Positions 22,146 to 32,668 of a stretch of 64,000 nucleotides of DNA are shown here, piece after piece. Under the pieces are notes generated by a model. The model searched no databases and had not been told where the DNA came from. It was given only the letters and a program-made list of their open reading frames with translations. Each line of letters opens with the position of its first letter. The stretch's first letter is position 1. Location of the stretch: assembly GCA_030762935.1 (NCBI GenBank), contig CM060882.1, positions 18,295,001 through 18,359,000 on the forward strand, read 5' to 3'. Made by a program: the position numbers and the translations under genes. The DNA comes from Hymenopus coronatus (taxonomy: Eukaryota; Arthropoda; Insecta; Mantodea; Hymenopodidae).

Positions 22146-22412
22146 TTTTTTTAATTGTTTCACTTAACGTCTAAGGTCATATCGGGGGTTTGTAATAGAA
22201 ACAACTCGTTGACTGCAGGTTCTTTACGTTAGGTTTATTATTTCATTTTCTTCAATCACACGCACATTTTCTCTCACATACATACTTCCAGACTCTATGG
22301 GGGATAGGGAATGATTCTGGTTAAAGAAAAATGTCCCGCCCCAGCCGAGAATCAAATCCGAGACCTGTGGGAGAGAAGTCAGTTCGCTGACCACGGAGCC
22401 AGTCTTAAAAAT
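22146..22412 (-). repeat. SINE-B, near full length
   Basis: On the minus strand the head is GACTGGCTCCGTGGTCAGCG and the B box is decayed (GGATTTGATTCTCGG). The tail is TTAGACGTTAAGTGAAACAA. The flanks CTTAAAA on both sides suggest the target duplication in HL. Confidence 0.8.
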
Positions 22413-22665
22413 TCTCTCATTACGCTAATCTGATAATTCCTGGGCATAGAAACCATAGTAACCAGATTTTAAAAGGTTAAAGTATCGTTTTATCCTTTAT
22501 TTTCCCTTATTTAAGTCCCGCTTACCAGAAATCAAGTAATAAGTCAATTTCTGACAATGTTTATCTCGATTAGCATGAAGTAAATAGAAGAAAACCCTTT
22601 TAACTACCTATAATTTGTTACAGAGATGTAGAGAAGGTCTTATGAATGGAGCATATCAGATTTTT

Positions 22666-23525
22666 ACTTTCTCTATACGTACTATGTACATAGTGTATAG
22701 AGAAGCTATTGCACTCCACCCAAAAATTCGATACCGAGATTGTACAGGAAATATATGTTTTAGGGTCCCCTGTATCCAAAACAGCATTTTCAGAAAATGG
22801 TCCATGTGTGTGTGTGTGTCCGTATGTCTTTGAACACGATAACTTAAAACGAAAAGTCGTTAAAATACCAAACTTGGTATTTAGGTTCAGTATCTTCCAG
22901 GGATGCGACAGGAAGATTTTGAGAAAAATCTCCCCACCCCAGCTACGCTTTACATGGAACATTTTTCGAAAATTTTGATTTTCTTAAAAATGGCTCCAAC
23001 GATTTTGACTAAAATATCGTATATTAAAGATATTTACCTGACAAATAAAATAAATATCTTGAATTTTTTGGGAATAGTCTCTGAAGACTACTTTATTCTG
23101 GATGCATTTTTCGGAATTTTGCATAACTGCTAAACCATAAGAGATGGTCTACACAAAAAAGATAGAGCACGTTAAAACACACAATTTATATTGTAAACAT
23201 TTTTTCCTGGAGTTGATCGTTTTTGAGATATTTCTTGTTTTTGGTTTCAGCTGTGAAAAACTATACTTTTCTCACACAGGAATTTGTCAACTCCTGTCCA
23301 TACAAACAAAGGAACTTCAGTCACGTAGCAACCAGCTTTTGACTATCACTTTAACCTGCGGTACTCCCTTATTTCGCTTCTACTTACAAGGAAGCAAGTA
23401 ATAAGACTATTTCTACTAATTTTTTCTCTATTAGCATAAAGTAAATATAAGCATGAGCTGTTTAACAATAATTTATTGCAGAGATGTAGAGAAAGTCATG
23501 TGAATGGAACACATCAGATTTTTTT
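22666..23525 (-). mobile_element. HL element, reference full-length copy
   Basis: Best copy for describing the family. Read in sense (minus strand): TCTGATGTGTTCCATTCACA; inverted-repeat block ACTTTCTCTACA about 24 bases from the tip; CAATAAATTATTGTTAAACA; long unique core; palindrome AAATACCAAGTTTGGTATTT; CA block; ATTCGATACC region reversed to GGTATCGAATTTTTGGGTGG; terminal palindrome centred on GTAC; end TAGAGAAAGT. The first inverted-repeat arm is sub-terminal while the second is terminal, so the repeats are asymmetric. No long frame is shared by all copies. Known DINE-1/HINE elements have this layout; a foldback-type DNA element is the alternative. Confidence 0.9.
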
Positions 23526-24146
23526 ATTGAGTGCTTGCTAAAAATGTAAAACTGTTAGAGGGGCTACCGAAGAGGAGTTTAATTAAAAGTAACTTCCGTT
23601 TACCCGCTGTTGTTTTATTTAACAAATAATAAAGTTATTTAAAGTTTTAACAAGGAAAGTCTTCTCATTCTTGACTTTTAAATCTCTTGACATCACATTA
23701 CACAAAAGTTTAAAACGAAAGCCGGAGGGGATTGTTATTTCATTTTCTTCTAATGCTGCATGGGTTTGAAACTTTAGAACTGCTATTACATGCCCGGAAA
23801 TTGTCTTGCTATCTCAGAGAACAGCTCATTAATTATGTTTCAAATAAACTACTTAAATAAGGAATAATATCCTTGCTTTAAGGCGACATCCAAGTGATAA
23901 AAGTGATTTTATAAAGTAATAAAGCTATACCTTTAATTTTCTGTACAGCTATTGCTGGCAATAAAAGAAATCTCATTTAAATATGTATTTTTGTTCTGGA
24001 TATACTAATTAGTTTTTTGGATTTAATTAGCTGAAATAAAAATCTACTTTCTCCTACTACTACGTTCCACATTTGTCTTATTATTTCTGACAATTTAAAG
24101 CTAACTTGATTGGTTCATGTAGCGACCAGCTTTAAAATAACTCGCC
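23526..24146. other. No recognised feature
   Basis: 600 bp of AT-rich unique-looking sequence; no coding frame worth calling. Confidence 0.4.
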
Positions 24147-24238
24147 TGGGTAGTGTGGTGGTAGCGTGTCTGTTTAACATTCAAAAGGTCGTAAGTTCGA
24201 ATCTCGCTTAGGGTGAGTTACTCGGATAAGGTTTTTTA
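24147..24238 (+). repeat. SINE-C head (tRNA-like)
   Basis: TGGGTAGTGTGGTGGTAGCG (A box) and GTTCGAATCTCGCTTAGGGT (B box) match 45593 onward. The copy stops after GGATAAGGTTTTTT where SINE-D begins. Confidence 0.7.
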
Positions 24239-24242
24239 AAAT

Positions 24243-24495
24243 TGCCGATCCCGGTGGCCGCGCTCGTTAAAGTGACTCGCTTTGGCCCTTCGTGGTGCAC
24301 AGGATCGTGGGTTCGAGTCCCGCCTTGGGCACGTAAACGTTTGTAAATGTGTCTATGTTTGTGTATGTATATGTAAAAGGAAAACGTTAAGAATGATAAG
24401 GTCTACTAAGGAAATATAGGAAACTGGAAAAAATGGAGAAAAAAGGAATACAGCGCCGGAGTCCTGACAAGCCTCCGGAACTGTATTTTTTTATA
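24243..24495 (+). repeat. SINE-D (tRNA-derived), full length
   Basis: Head GATCCCGGTGGCCGCGCTCG and B box GGGTTCGAGTCCCGCC; body GTGTATGTATATGTAAAAGG and AAACTGGAAAAAATGGAG; 3' signature AGCGCCGGAGTCCTGACAAG, CCTCCGGAACTGTATTTTTT. The signature is itself a small inverted repeat (CCGGAGTCC/GCCTCCGG). Inserted at the T-run of SINE-C. Confidence 0.85.
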
Positions 24496-24536
24496 AAAAA
24501 ATTGACTATCGGTTAAGCCTAGTTTGCCCCCTTATT

Positions 24537-25212
24537 ACTTTCTCTATATGTTCTATGTACATAGTGTATAGAGAAGGTATTGCATTCTACCCAATCATTC
24601 GATATTGAAATTTCACCATAAATACATGTTTTGAATCCCCCTGAATAAAAAAAGCATTTTCAGAAAAAGGTCCGCGCGTGTGTGAGTCGGTGTGCCTGTG
24701 AACTCGATAACTTAAAAACGAAAAGTCGGTTAAATACCAAATTTGGTATTTAAGTTTAGTATCTTCCAAGGATGCGACACAAATATTTTCAAAAAAATCC
24801 TCCCACCCCAATTACCCTTTATGATTAAATAGCATATATTAAAATATTTATTTGGCAAATAAACTGTATTTTCTGGGAAGATATTTTTATTCTGGATGAA
24901 TTTTGCAGAGTTGGTAAACCGTAAGACATAGACAAAAACGTACTTAACAAAAATGTAGAGCTCCTTAATAACACATAATTTATGCTATTTACAGTTTTTC
25001 GTAGAGGTGTTTTTTTAAGACATTCCTTTTTGTTTTCAGTTTTAAAATGCTTATACTTTTCTCATACCGGAATTTTTCAACTCCTGGTCTAAAAAGCAAA
25101 GGAACTTCAACCACATAGCAACCAGCTTTTAAAAAAATTGAGTATCGCTTTTCCACCTTATTTTCCTTTTACTTTAAAGGAAGCTAGTAATAAGACCATT
25201 TCTGCCAATTTT
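24537..25212 (-). mobile_element. HL element, 5'-truncated
   Basis: Complete hairpin end. An internal gap removes the block before GATTAAATAGCATATATTAA. It ends at CTGCCAATTTTT, where the next HL copy starts. Confidence 0.85.
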
Positions 25213-25213
25213 T

Positions 25214-26069
25214 ACTTTCTCTACACGTACTATATACATAGTGTGTAGAGAAGGTATTGCATTCCACTCAAAAATTCAATACCGAGATTTCACCGGAAAT
25301 AGAAGTTTTAAGGTTCCTTGTATCCAAAAAAAAAAAAAAAAAAGGTCCGTGTGTGTGTGCGTGTGTCAGTGTGTCCGTGAACACGATAACTAAAAACGAA
25401 AAGTCGGTAAAAAACCAAACTTGGTATTTAAGTTTAGTATCTTCCAGGGATGTGACACGAAGGTTTTTAGAAAAATCCCCCACCCCAAACTACCCTTTAC
25501 ACGGAACTTTTTTCGAAAATATTGATTTTCGCAAAAATGGCTCTAACAGTTTTGATTAACATGTCGTATATTAAAGACATTTGCCTATTAAACAAAATGT
25601 TTATCTTGAATTTTCTGGAAATAGCCTCTGAAGTCTACTTTATTCTGGACGAATTTTACGGAATTTTGCATAACTGCTAAACCGTAAAACTTAGATCAAA
25701 ACTTACTACACAAAAAAATGTAGAGCACCTTAAAACACACAATTATGTTATATACATTTATTTCGTGGAGTTGATCTTTTTTGAGATATTCATTGTTTCT
25801 GGTTTCAACTATGAAAAACTTGCTTTTCTCATTTAGAAATTTGTCAACTCCTGTCCATATAAAGAAAGGAACTTCAGTCACATAGCAACCAGCTTTTGTC
25901 TATCATTTTAACCTATTTCGCTTCTGCTTACAAGGAAACAAGTAATAAGACTATTTCTGCTAATTTGTCCTCGAGTAACATGAAGTAAATAGATGCATAA
26001 GCTTTTTAACAATAATTTGTTACAGGGATGTAGAGAAAGTCATGTGAATGGTACACATCAGATTTTTTT
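25214..26069 (-). mobile_element. HL element, full length
   Basis: Intact from ACTTTCTCTACACGTACTAT to the 5' tip. It carries an A20 run at 25328-25343 where other copies have TCCAAAAAA followed by AGCATTTTC. Confidence 0.95.
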
Positions 26070-26282
26070 TTAGATATTCCTTGTTATTGGTTTCAGTTTT
26101 AAAATACGTATACTTTTCTCTTACGGGAATTTGTCAACTTCTGTCCATACAATCAAAGGAACTTCAATCACATAGGAACCAGCTTTTAAAACATTTGACT
26201 ATTGCTTTAGCATATGTTACTCTTTTATTTCCCTTCTATTTTAAAGGAAGCAATTAATAAGACCATTTCTGCTAATTTTTAG
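26070..26282 (-). mobile_element. HL internal fragment
   Basis: The GATATTCCTTGTTATTGGTT to GACCATTTCTGCTAATTTTT segment only. Confidence 0.75.
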
Positions 26283-26434
26283 TACAGGCATTACTGAAGG
26301 CAAAAGCGGTACTCAAAAAAGTTCCATTTGAATATTTTATTTAATTCAGAGTTTGTTATTCAATTTATTCAGTTTAATTAGCTAAAATAAAAATATATAT
26401 TTTCCTACAGATATTGATCTACACAGTCTTTTTT

Positions 26435-26904
26435 ATTTATCTACACGTACTGTGTATAGTGTATAGAGAAGGTATTGTGTTCCATCCAAACATTGGATAC
26501 CGAGATTTCACTGGGAATACATGTTTTGAGACCCCTTAATCCAAAGAAAGCATTTCCAAAAAAAGTTCAATGTATGTGTGCATGTGAGCGCTGTGTGTCT
26601 ATGGACAGCATAGCTCAAAAACTAAAAGACCGCTAAATACCAATCTGGTATTTAAGTTTAGTGCAAGGGTGCGACAAGAACATTTTAATGAAAATCCCCC
26701 ACCCCGGACATGGAAACATTTTTTGAAAGTTTTGGTTTACCAAAAATTACTGACACGATTTTCATTCAAATACCGTATAATAAAGATATTTAGATCACAA
26801 ATAAAATGCCTCTGGGGAGCTCCTATTTTGGATGCATTTTGCAGAATTGTGTAATTGTTAAACCGCAAGAAATAGACAAAAGTTTTATTACACAAAAAAT
26901 GTAG
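26435..26904 (-). mobile_element. HL element, hairpin half
   Basis: Palindrome shortened by loss of the GTACAT core (ACACGTACTGTGTATAGTGT). Runs to ACACAAAAAATGTAG and stops at a tRNA-like piece. Confidence 0.8.
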
Positions 26905-26946
26905 GCTGCCCGCTTAGGCGGTGTGGCGGTAACGTGTCTGCTGTAT
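26905..26946 (+). repeat. SINE-C head fragment
   Basis: CTTAGGCGGTGTGGCGGTAA, CGTGTCTGCT resembles the SINE-C A-box region and sits exactly between two facing HL pieces. Confidence 0.4.
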
Positions 26947-27533
26947 CCATGCTAATCGAAACATTAGCAGAATTGGTCTTATTGCTTTCTCTCTTGTAAG
27001 TAGAAGAGAAATACAATAGGTTAAAGTGAAAATCAAGTTTTAAAAATCTCACCGCCCATGTGAAACAATTGAGGCTCAGTCCTTGGATGGTCCCGTTTGA
27101 CAAAATTTGGGAAGTGTAACATTGAAACCAACAAAAAGAAGTATCTCGAAAACAGTCAGCTCTACAAGAAAAACGTATATGACATAAATTATATGCTTTA
27201 ACGAGTTCTACCATTTTTGTGTGATAGGCTTTGTCCATCTCTTACGGTTTAACCTCTATGCAAATTTTTAAAAAGCTTAATCAGAATAAAGAGATCTTCA
27301 GAGGCTATTCCCAGATAATTCAAAATATACGTTTTATTTGTGATATAAGTATCTTTAATATACGGTATTTTCAACAAATTTGTTAGAGCCATTTTTGAGG
27401 AAAACAAAATTTTCAAAAATGTTTCCATGTAAAGGGTAGTTTGTGATGGAGGATTTTCTTGAAAATCTTAGTGCCGCATCCTCGGAGGATACCAAACTTA
27501 AATGCTAAGTTTGGTATTTAATTGTCTTTACAT
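26947..27533 (+). mobile_element. HL element, 5' half
   Basis: From CATGCTAATCGAAACATTAG to the internal palindrome (AAATGCTAAGTTTGGTATTT). It abuts the hairpin end of the next, oppositely oriented copy. Confidence 0.8.
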
Positions 27534-27537
27534 TTTT

Positions 27538-28397
27538 ATTTTCTCTATACTCACTATGTACACAGTGTATAGAGAATGTATTGCATTCCACCAAAAAATT
27601 CCATACTGAGATTTCACCGGAAATATATATTTTAGGGTCCACTGTATCCAAAAAAAATATTTTCAGAAAAAGGTCCGTATGTGTGTGTGTCAGTGTGTCT
27701 GTGAACACGATAACTCAAAAACGACAAGTCGGTAAAATACTAAAACTTGGTATTTAAGTTTAGTATCTTCCAGGGATGCGACACAAAGATTTTGAGAAAA
27801 ATCCCCTCACCCCAAACTACCCTTTACATGGAACTTTTTTCGAAAAATTTGATTTTATAAAAAATGGCTCTAACGATTTTGATTAAAATATCGTATATTA
27901 AAGTTATTTACCTGACAAATAAAATGTATATTTTGAATTTTCTGGGAATAGCCTCTGAAGACTACTTTATTCTGGATGAATTTTTCATAACTACTAAACC
28001 GTAAGAGATGGACAAAAACTTAACCCACAAGCAATGTAGAGCTCGTTAAAACACACAATTTATGTTACATATAATTTTCTCGTGGAGTTGATCGTTTTTG
28101 AGTTATTCCTTGTTTTTAATTTCAGCTTTAAACAACTTATACTTTTCTCATACAGGAATTTGTCAACTCCTGTCCTTAACAAACAAAGGAACATCAGTCA
28201 CATAGCAACCAGCTTTTGCTTTCACTTTAACCTATGGTACTCCCTTATTTCGCTTCTACTTACAATAAAGCAAGAAATAATACTATTTCTGCTAAATTTT
28301 CTAGATTAGCATGGAATAAATAGAAGCATAAGCTTTTTAAGAATAATTTGTTGCAGGGATATAGAGAAAGTCATGTGAATGGAACCCATCAGATTTT
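27538..28397 (-). mobile_element. HL element, full length
   Basis: Terminal arm ATTTTCTCTATACTCACTAT; all internal blocks present; 5' tip GTCATGTGAATGGAACCCAT. Confidence 0.95.
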
Positions 28398-29042
28398 TAA
28401 GCTATGCTACCCATCAGACACCACACACAAACACGGACCTACTTCCAAAATTGCTTCTTTTGAATTCAGGGGATCCGAAAACATGTATTTCCAATGAAAT
28501 CTCAGTATTGAATGTTTGGATGCAATACAATACCTTCTCTATGCACTATGTACACATTACGTGTAGAGAAAGTAAAAATGTAGATTTCGTTAAAACACAA
28601 TTTATGTCACATACATTTTTTCATGGAGTTGGCCATTTTCGAGATATCCCTTGTTATTAGTTTCAGTTTTAAAATATTTCTCAACTTGACATCTTCAGGC
28701 CACGCAGAGAAACGGATTTCAATCACATAGCAACCACATTTTAAAACATGTGACTGTCGGTTTTACCCTAGTACATTCCGTTATTTCCCTTTAACTTACA
28801 AGTAGGTAGATAATATGACCGTTTCTGCTAATGTTCTTCTTGATTAGCATGAATTACATAGAAAAATAAGGCTTTTAAAATAATTTGTTTGAAAGATGTA
28901 GAGAAAGTAATGTGAATGGAACACATTATGTTTTTTGGTATCAGAGGACATCAAAACATATATTTTCGGCGAAATCTCAACATCGAATTTTTGGTCTATA
29001 GCAACTGTATACATTGTATGTCCATACGGGCTAGAAGAAGTA
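28398..29042. mobile_element. Three abutting HL pieces
   Basis: 28398-28573 is a plus 3' end with hairpin. 28578-28936 is a minus 5' half ending in the tip. 28937-29042 is another plus 3' end with a decayed hairpin. Each join falls in an A- or T-run. Confidence 0.75.
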
Positions 29043-29086
29043 AATCATTCCAAGTAAGCGTTAAACAAACTATATTGAACGAATTG

Positions 29087-29362
29087 AACCATGACTTGAA
29101 GCTTTCCTAGCGGCGGTATGAAAATAACTTTTCTCGGGCTATCAGCCAGGTGAATTCTGGAATAATTTCCAAGCTTTCAAGAGCTAACGTCGCTCTCAAT
29201 CACAGAGCGGCATCTGGCCGGTCCCCCCCACCGGACTACTATATATAAGGTGTACCCGGAGTCTCTACATCATTCCCTGAAGATGAGAACGACGTTAGCT
29301 CTTGAAAGCTTGGAAATTATTCCAGAATTCACCTGGCTGATAGCCCGAGAAAAGTTATTTTC
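29087..29362. repeat. 276-bp hairpin insertion with 13-bp duplication
   Basis: The direct repeat ATTGAACGAATTG at 29074-29086 and 29363-29375 flanks the segment. Inside, 29118-29192 and 29290-29364 are perfect 75-bp inverted repeats by eye, around a 97-bp spacer. The spacer holds ACTATATATAAGGTGTACCC and CCCTGAAGATGAGAACGACG. Retroposition-like duplication plus inverted arms and a CTGAAGATGAG motif recall Penelope-like element pieces, but no reverse transcriptase or GIY-YIG sequence is present. The assignment is a guess. Confidence 0.7.
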
Positions 29363-29375
29363 ATTGAACGAATTG

Positions 29376-30159
29376 TTTTTCGAATTAATATCCCCGATAT
29401 GAGCTTAAAAGTTATATTATTCTGTGTTCTATTTTGAAATAGAAACAGCAAAATTGGAATTCCTATCAATACATAAACAGTTAAATACTATAAATTTCAC
29501 TGATATAATTTTATGGAAAGCAAGATTTGTTATCTAACCTCTGTTTCTCTACATGCTGTACTATCACTGCTGGTACGCGTTTCCATTTCGCTTTTCGTGG
29601 TATAGTGCTTCATTCTGGGCATACGCGATGGAACAATAAAATATAAGCAAACTTTCCGTTTTCATCTCTCTTCTTTTTGACGACCTAGACATGTATTTAT
29701 ATCATTGTCCTTGGGAAACATCCTGTGATACCATGTAATTAAGTACCTAATTGTTTCACATGTGAGAAGCTGAAATTTCAGACCAAAGGTTACCATTTTA
29801 GACATCTAAGTAGTTTATATCCGCAAGGCTTAAAAAACAGAACGAGTTTACGTATGTTTCAATTGCGGTCTTGATTTTCCTCTTGCACACTAAGGGCCCA
29901 TTTCTTTTCTGTTATACTAGTTTATATAATCACCGATATTAGTGTCTATTGGGGTAAATTTAGAGGCACGATTCACCAAGAGGTTTAAACCCCGTTAAAA
30001 TAATCTTGCTGGACACAGGACCGAAGCCTCCCGTACCCAGGTAACAACCCCCAACCTCCAGCGAAACCGGTGTAATTAGCCAGCAGGTGGGGTGGAATGG
30101 GTATGCCCAATTTTTTCCTTGATTTCTTTCAGTGTACGGCAAATTAGTTCACAGTTAAC
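29376..30159. other. No recognised feature
   Basis: 780 bp upstream of the FLYWCH-type frame; could hold its promoter or earlier exons, but I see no specific signal. Confidence 0.35.
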
Positions 30160-30516
30160 ATGTTTTCCGACGAGACTGTGAGTAGGACAGGAAGGAAAAG
30201 TCTACTTCGGAACGGTTACACTTTCGGATTCCAGAAGTGTTTAACAAGTGGGGTAGCGCGAAGGACGTGCAATGTTAAAAGTTGCAAAAGTTTTATTAAA
30301 ACCTTTTCCATTGAAGAAATAGATGTCCTGGATATTCAAGAGGACCATAACCACGAGGCACCACCTAGTGACAAAATTCAGAAAGTACTTTGTGATCTGA
30401 AGAGAAACGCTACGGAAGATACATGTGAAAGGCCATCAAAAGTAATATACCAGCAACTGAAGACAGAAAACACGAAAGAAGTAACCATGGTAACATCTTC
30501 CACTAGAAGTATGTAA
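30160..30516 (+). CDS. FLYWCH-type zinc finger ORF
   Basis: 118 residues. Positions 9-65 fit a FLYWCH domain: SRTGRKSLLRNGYTFGFQKC, then RRTCNVKSCKSF with the paired Cys and DHNHEAPP with the paired His. A MULE-like linker follows (DLKRNATEDTCERPSKVIYQ). FLYWCH domains bind DNA or protein and occur in insect chromatin factors and in Mutator-like transposases. The downstream helix resembles the latter, and no transposase domain or second exon is visible nearby. It could be one exon of a gene, a truncated transposon or a domesticated piece. The frame is intact, unlike every other coding remnant here. Confidence 0.55.
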   Translation: MFSDETVSRTGRKSLLRNGYTFGFQKCLTSGVARRTCNVKSCKSFIKTFSIEEIDVLDIQEDHNHEAPPSDKIQKVLCDLKRNATEDTCERPSKVIYQQLKTENTKEVTMVTSSTRSM

Positions 30517-30658
30517 TGCTTCGTCAAATATTATAAACACCAAATTGGAACTGTTTCTCTTTTGGTACTAGAGCCGTGTTTCTTTGTTAATCATAAACGT
30601 AAAAAATGTAACATTTTCTACTAAAAGTATGTAATACTTCATCAAATATTATAAACTG
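30485..30658 (+). repeat. Short tandem duplication at the FLYWCH ORF 3' end
   Basis: AGTATGTAATGCTTCGTCAA, ATATTATAAACACC (30507-30542) recurs as AGTATGTAATACTTCATCAA, ATATTATAAACTGC (30625-30660), preceded by a shared GTAACAT.TTC(C/T)ACTA. The first unit includes the stop codon of the ORF. Confidence 0.7.
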
Positions 30659-30660
30659 CA

Positions 30661-31060
30661 ACTGTTACGTGTTTCGACCGGGAGGCTACCTGCTTTGGGG
30701 AGGCTTGGAGGCTATGTAATTAGAGACCTTTAAGTGTCCGGGAGGCTTCGGGGCTCTTTTTCTGACCGCGGGAGCCTTCGGTACCTCACTCGACTTGTAT
30801 TATTTTATTACTTTCCTCAGTTGAGGGCTGCCATGTAGACAAATAATAACTACACAATTAACATTTTTAAACATAATTTACAATGCTAAAATTAAATCGT
30901 ATAACTAAGTACAGGTAACATAAAAAGTTGGAAATGATAAACTTCAAATCTAATACAAATAACACATACAAATCTTCTCAAAAAACAGTTTAGTAATTTC
31001 AAAATTAGACAACAAAATTTAATGAATGTTTATAGCACCAGCATTAAAACGAATACAAAT
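30661..31060. other. GGGAGGCT-rich stretch and LINE 3' region
   Basis: GGGAGGCT-type words recur at 30680-30780 in an otherwise AT-rich area. The rest may be the 3' untranslated part of the minus-strand LINE that follows. Confidence 0.35.
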
Positions 31061-31577
31061 GATTTCTGAGGATGAGAATAGATCCTCTGATTACCATGAA
31101 CGCTATTGTATGCAGTAGGCGTTATCCAGGCCAAAATTGGTGTAAGTTTTTGGGTATTGTCCCTCTGGCTCCTATCATTAATCCGGTGACTGATATATGT
31201 TTAAGATTGTATTTGTCCTTATAAAAGGGAATGGTAGATTCATAAATTGCCTTTTTTTTGTGTCCACTTGTTCAGGCTGTTCACATTGGGACTGAAAGCG
31301 AACAGTAGGATCGAGGATCACTCCGCTACCATCAGATTTCTTATAAGCAATGATGTCGATGCGCCTGCTGCTATCATTGTTGGACTGTACGAACCAGCAA
31401 TTTCTCATATGCAACAAGCGAGAACCGCCATCCGATATTTCCGTTTTTCTTCTTTCGACTCCTTTTGAATATAAATGAATGGATGCACAGATTAAAGTTT
31501 GAATTGTCTAATTTTGTGTTGATTAACTTATCAGGGAAGAGAAATGTCCACAGTATAAAAATGCTGATGTGTTCCAC
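31060..31577 (-). pseudogene. R2-like non-LTR ORF C-terminus
   Basis: Minus-strand frames read RRIDIIAYKKSDGSGVILDP, then TVRFQ and, after an indel in a T/A run near 31255, KHISVTGLMIGARGTIPK. The R-DI ... ILDPTVRF pattern followed by a GxxxGARGTIP turn is typical of the C-terminal endonuclease-domain region of R2-type non-LTR proteins. Upstream reading is in another frame. A second, weaker match to the ATGAGAAATTGCTG part lies at 35625-35670. Inactive fragment. Confidence 0.6.
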
Positions 31578-32333
31578 TCACATGACTTTCTCTACATCTC
31601 TGCAACAAATTGTTCTTAAAAAGCTTATGCTACTATTTACTTCATGCTAATCGAGAAAAAAATAGCGGCAATAGTCTTATTACTTGCTTCCTTGTAAGTA
31701 GACGAGGAATAAGGGAGTACCATAGGTTAAAGTGATAGTCAAAATCTGGATGCTGTGTGACTGATGTTCCTTTGTTTGTATGGACAGGAGTGACAAATTC
31801 CCGTATGAGAAAAGTATACGTTTTTTAAAGCTGAAACCAACAACAAGGTATCTTAGAAACGGCCAACTCCACGAAAAAAATGTATATAACATAAATGGTG
31901 AGTTTTAACGTGCTGTACATTTTTGTGTGATAAGTTTTTGTGCATATCTTACGGTTTAGCAGTTATGCAGAATTCCGTAAAATTCGTCCATAATAAAGCA
32001 GTCTTCAGAGGCTATTCCCAGAAAATTCAAGGTATATATTTTATTCGTCAGGTAAATATCTTTGATATACGATATTTTTAATCAAAATCGTTAGAACCAT
32101 TGTTGAAAAAATCAATAAGTTCCACATAAAGGGTAGTTGCGGGTGGGGAAATGTTCTTGAAAATCTTCGTGTCGCACACACACACACACACGGACCTGTT
32201 TCTAAAAATGCTTTTTTTTTTTTGGATTCAGGGAGACCCAAAACATGTATTTCCGACGAAATCTCGGTATCGAATTTTTGGGTGCATTACAACATATTCT
32301 CTATACACTGTACATCTTATGTGCAGAGAAAGT
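31563..32333 (+). mobile_element. HL element, near full length
   Basis: Starts TGATGTGTTCCACTCACATG and ends GTGCAGAGAAAGT before an A20 run. The palindrome lost a central block (CACTGTACATCTTATGTGCA). The segment with the internal AAATACCAAG palindrome is deleted between the TCTTCGTGTCGCA block and the CA block. Confidence 0.9.
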
Positions 32334-32423
32334 AAAAAAAAAAAAAAAAAAAACATGGCTGGTGTGGAAAAGTTTATTCTCTTAGAATTGGTAAAGGAGC
32401 ATTTTCTAGTAGAGGAGAAAGAA

Positions 32424-32448
<25 letters not shown>
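32334..32448. repeat. Poly-A and poly-T tracts
   Basis: A20 at 32335 and T26 at 32425 bracket about 70 bp; probably a retroposon tail and a target T-run. Confidence 0.5.
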
Positions 32449-32454
<6 letters not shown>

Positions 32455-32668
32455 CTCCTTGGCCGGATGATCTCACTTGGTTTCGATCCCAAGCGACCGC
32501 AAGTGAGATTTGTGGTGGACAAAGCGGCGCTGGGGCGGGCTTTCCCTGTGTTCTCCGGTTTCTCCTGCCATTGCATTCCACCGGTGCTCCATCTTCATTC
32601 CATGTATCATCAGTGTCATCGCCTGCTGTGCCACAAATAGTAAAAGCGGGCCTTAAATGCTATAAAAC
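32449..32668 (+). repeat. SINE-A, head rearranged
   Basis: The A box is lost, but TTTCGATCCCAAGCGACCGC and the whole body to AAAGCGGGCCTTAAATGCTA are present. Confidence 0.75.

Larger units (their letters stand above)
20341..22665 (-). mobile_element. HL element carrying Mar-2 and a SINE-B
   Basis: The hairpin starts ACTTTCTGTACACGTACTAA. Mar-2 interrupts the palindrome at 20373 and a SINE-B sits at 22146-22412. About 810 bp of HL sequence remains when both are removed. The 5' tip ends at 22665 and the next HL begins at 22666. Confidence 0.9.

Noticed and set aside
29285..29364. Hammerhead ribozyme in the 75-bp arm
   Set aside because: CTGATAG...GAGAAAA is reminiscent, but the invariant CUGAUGA...GAAA core is not present as such, so it is not called.
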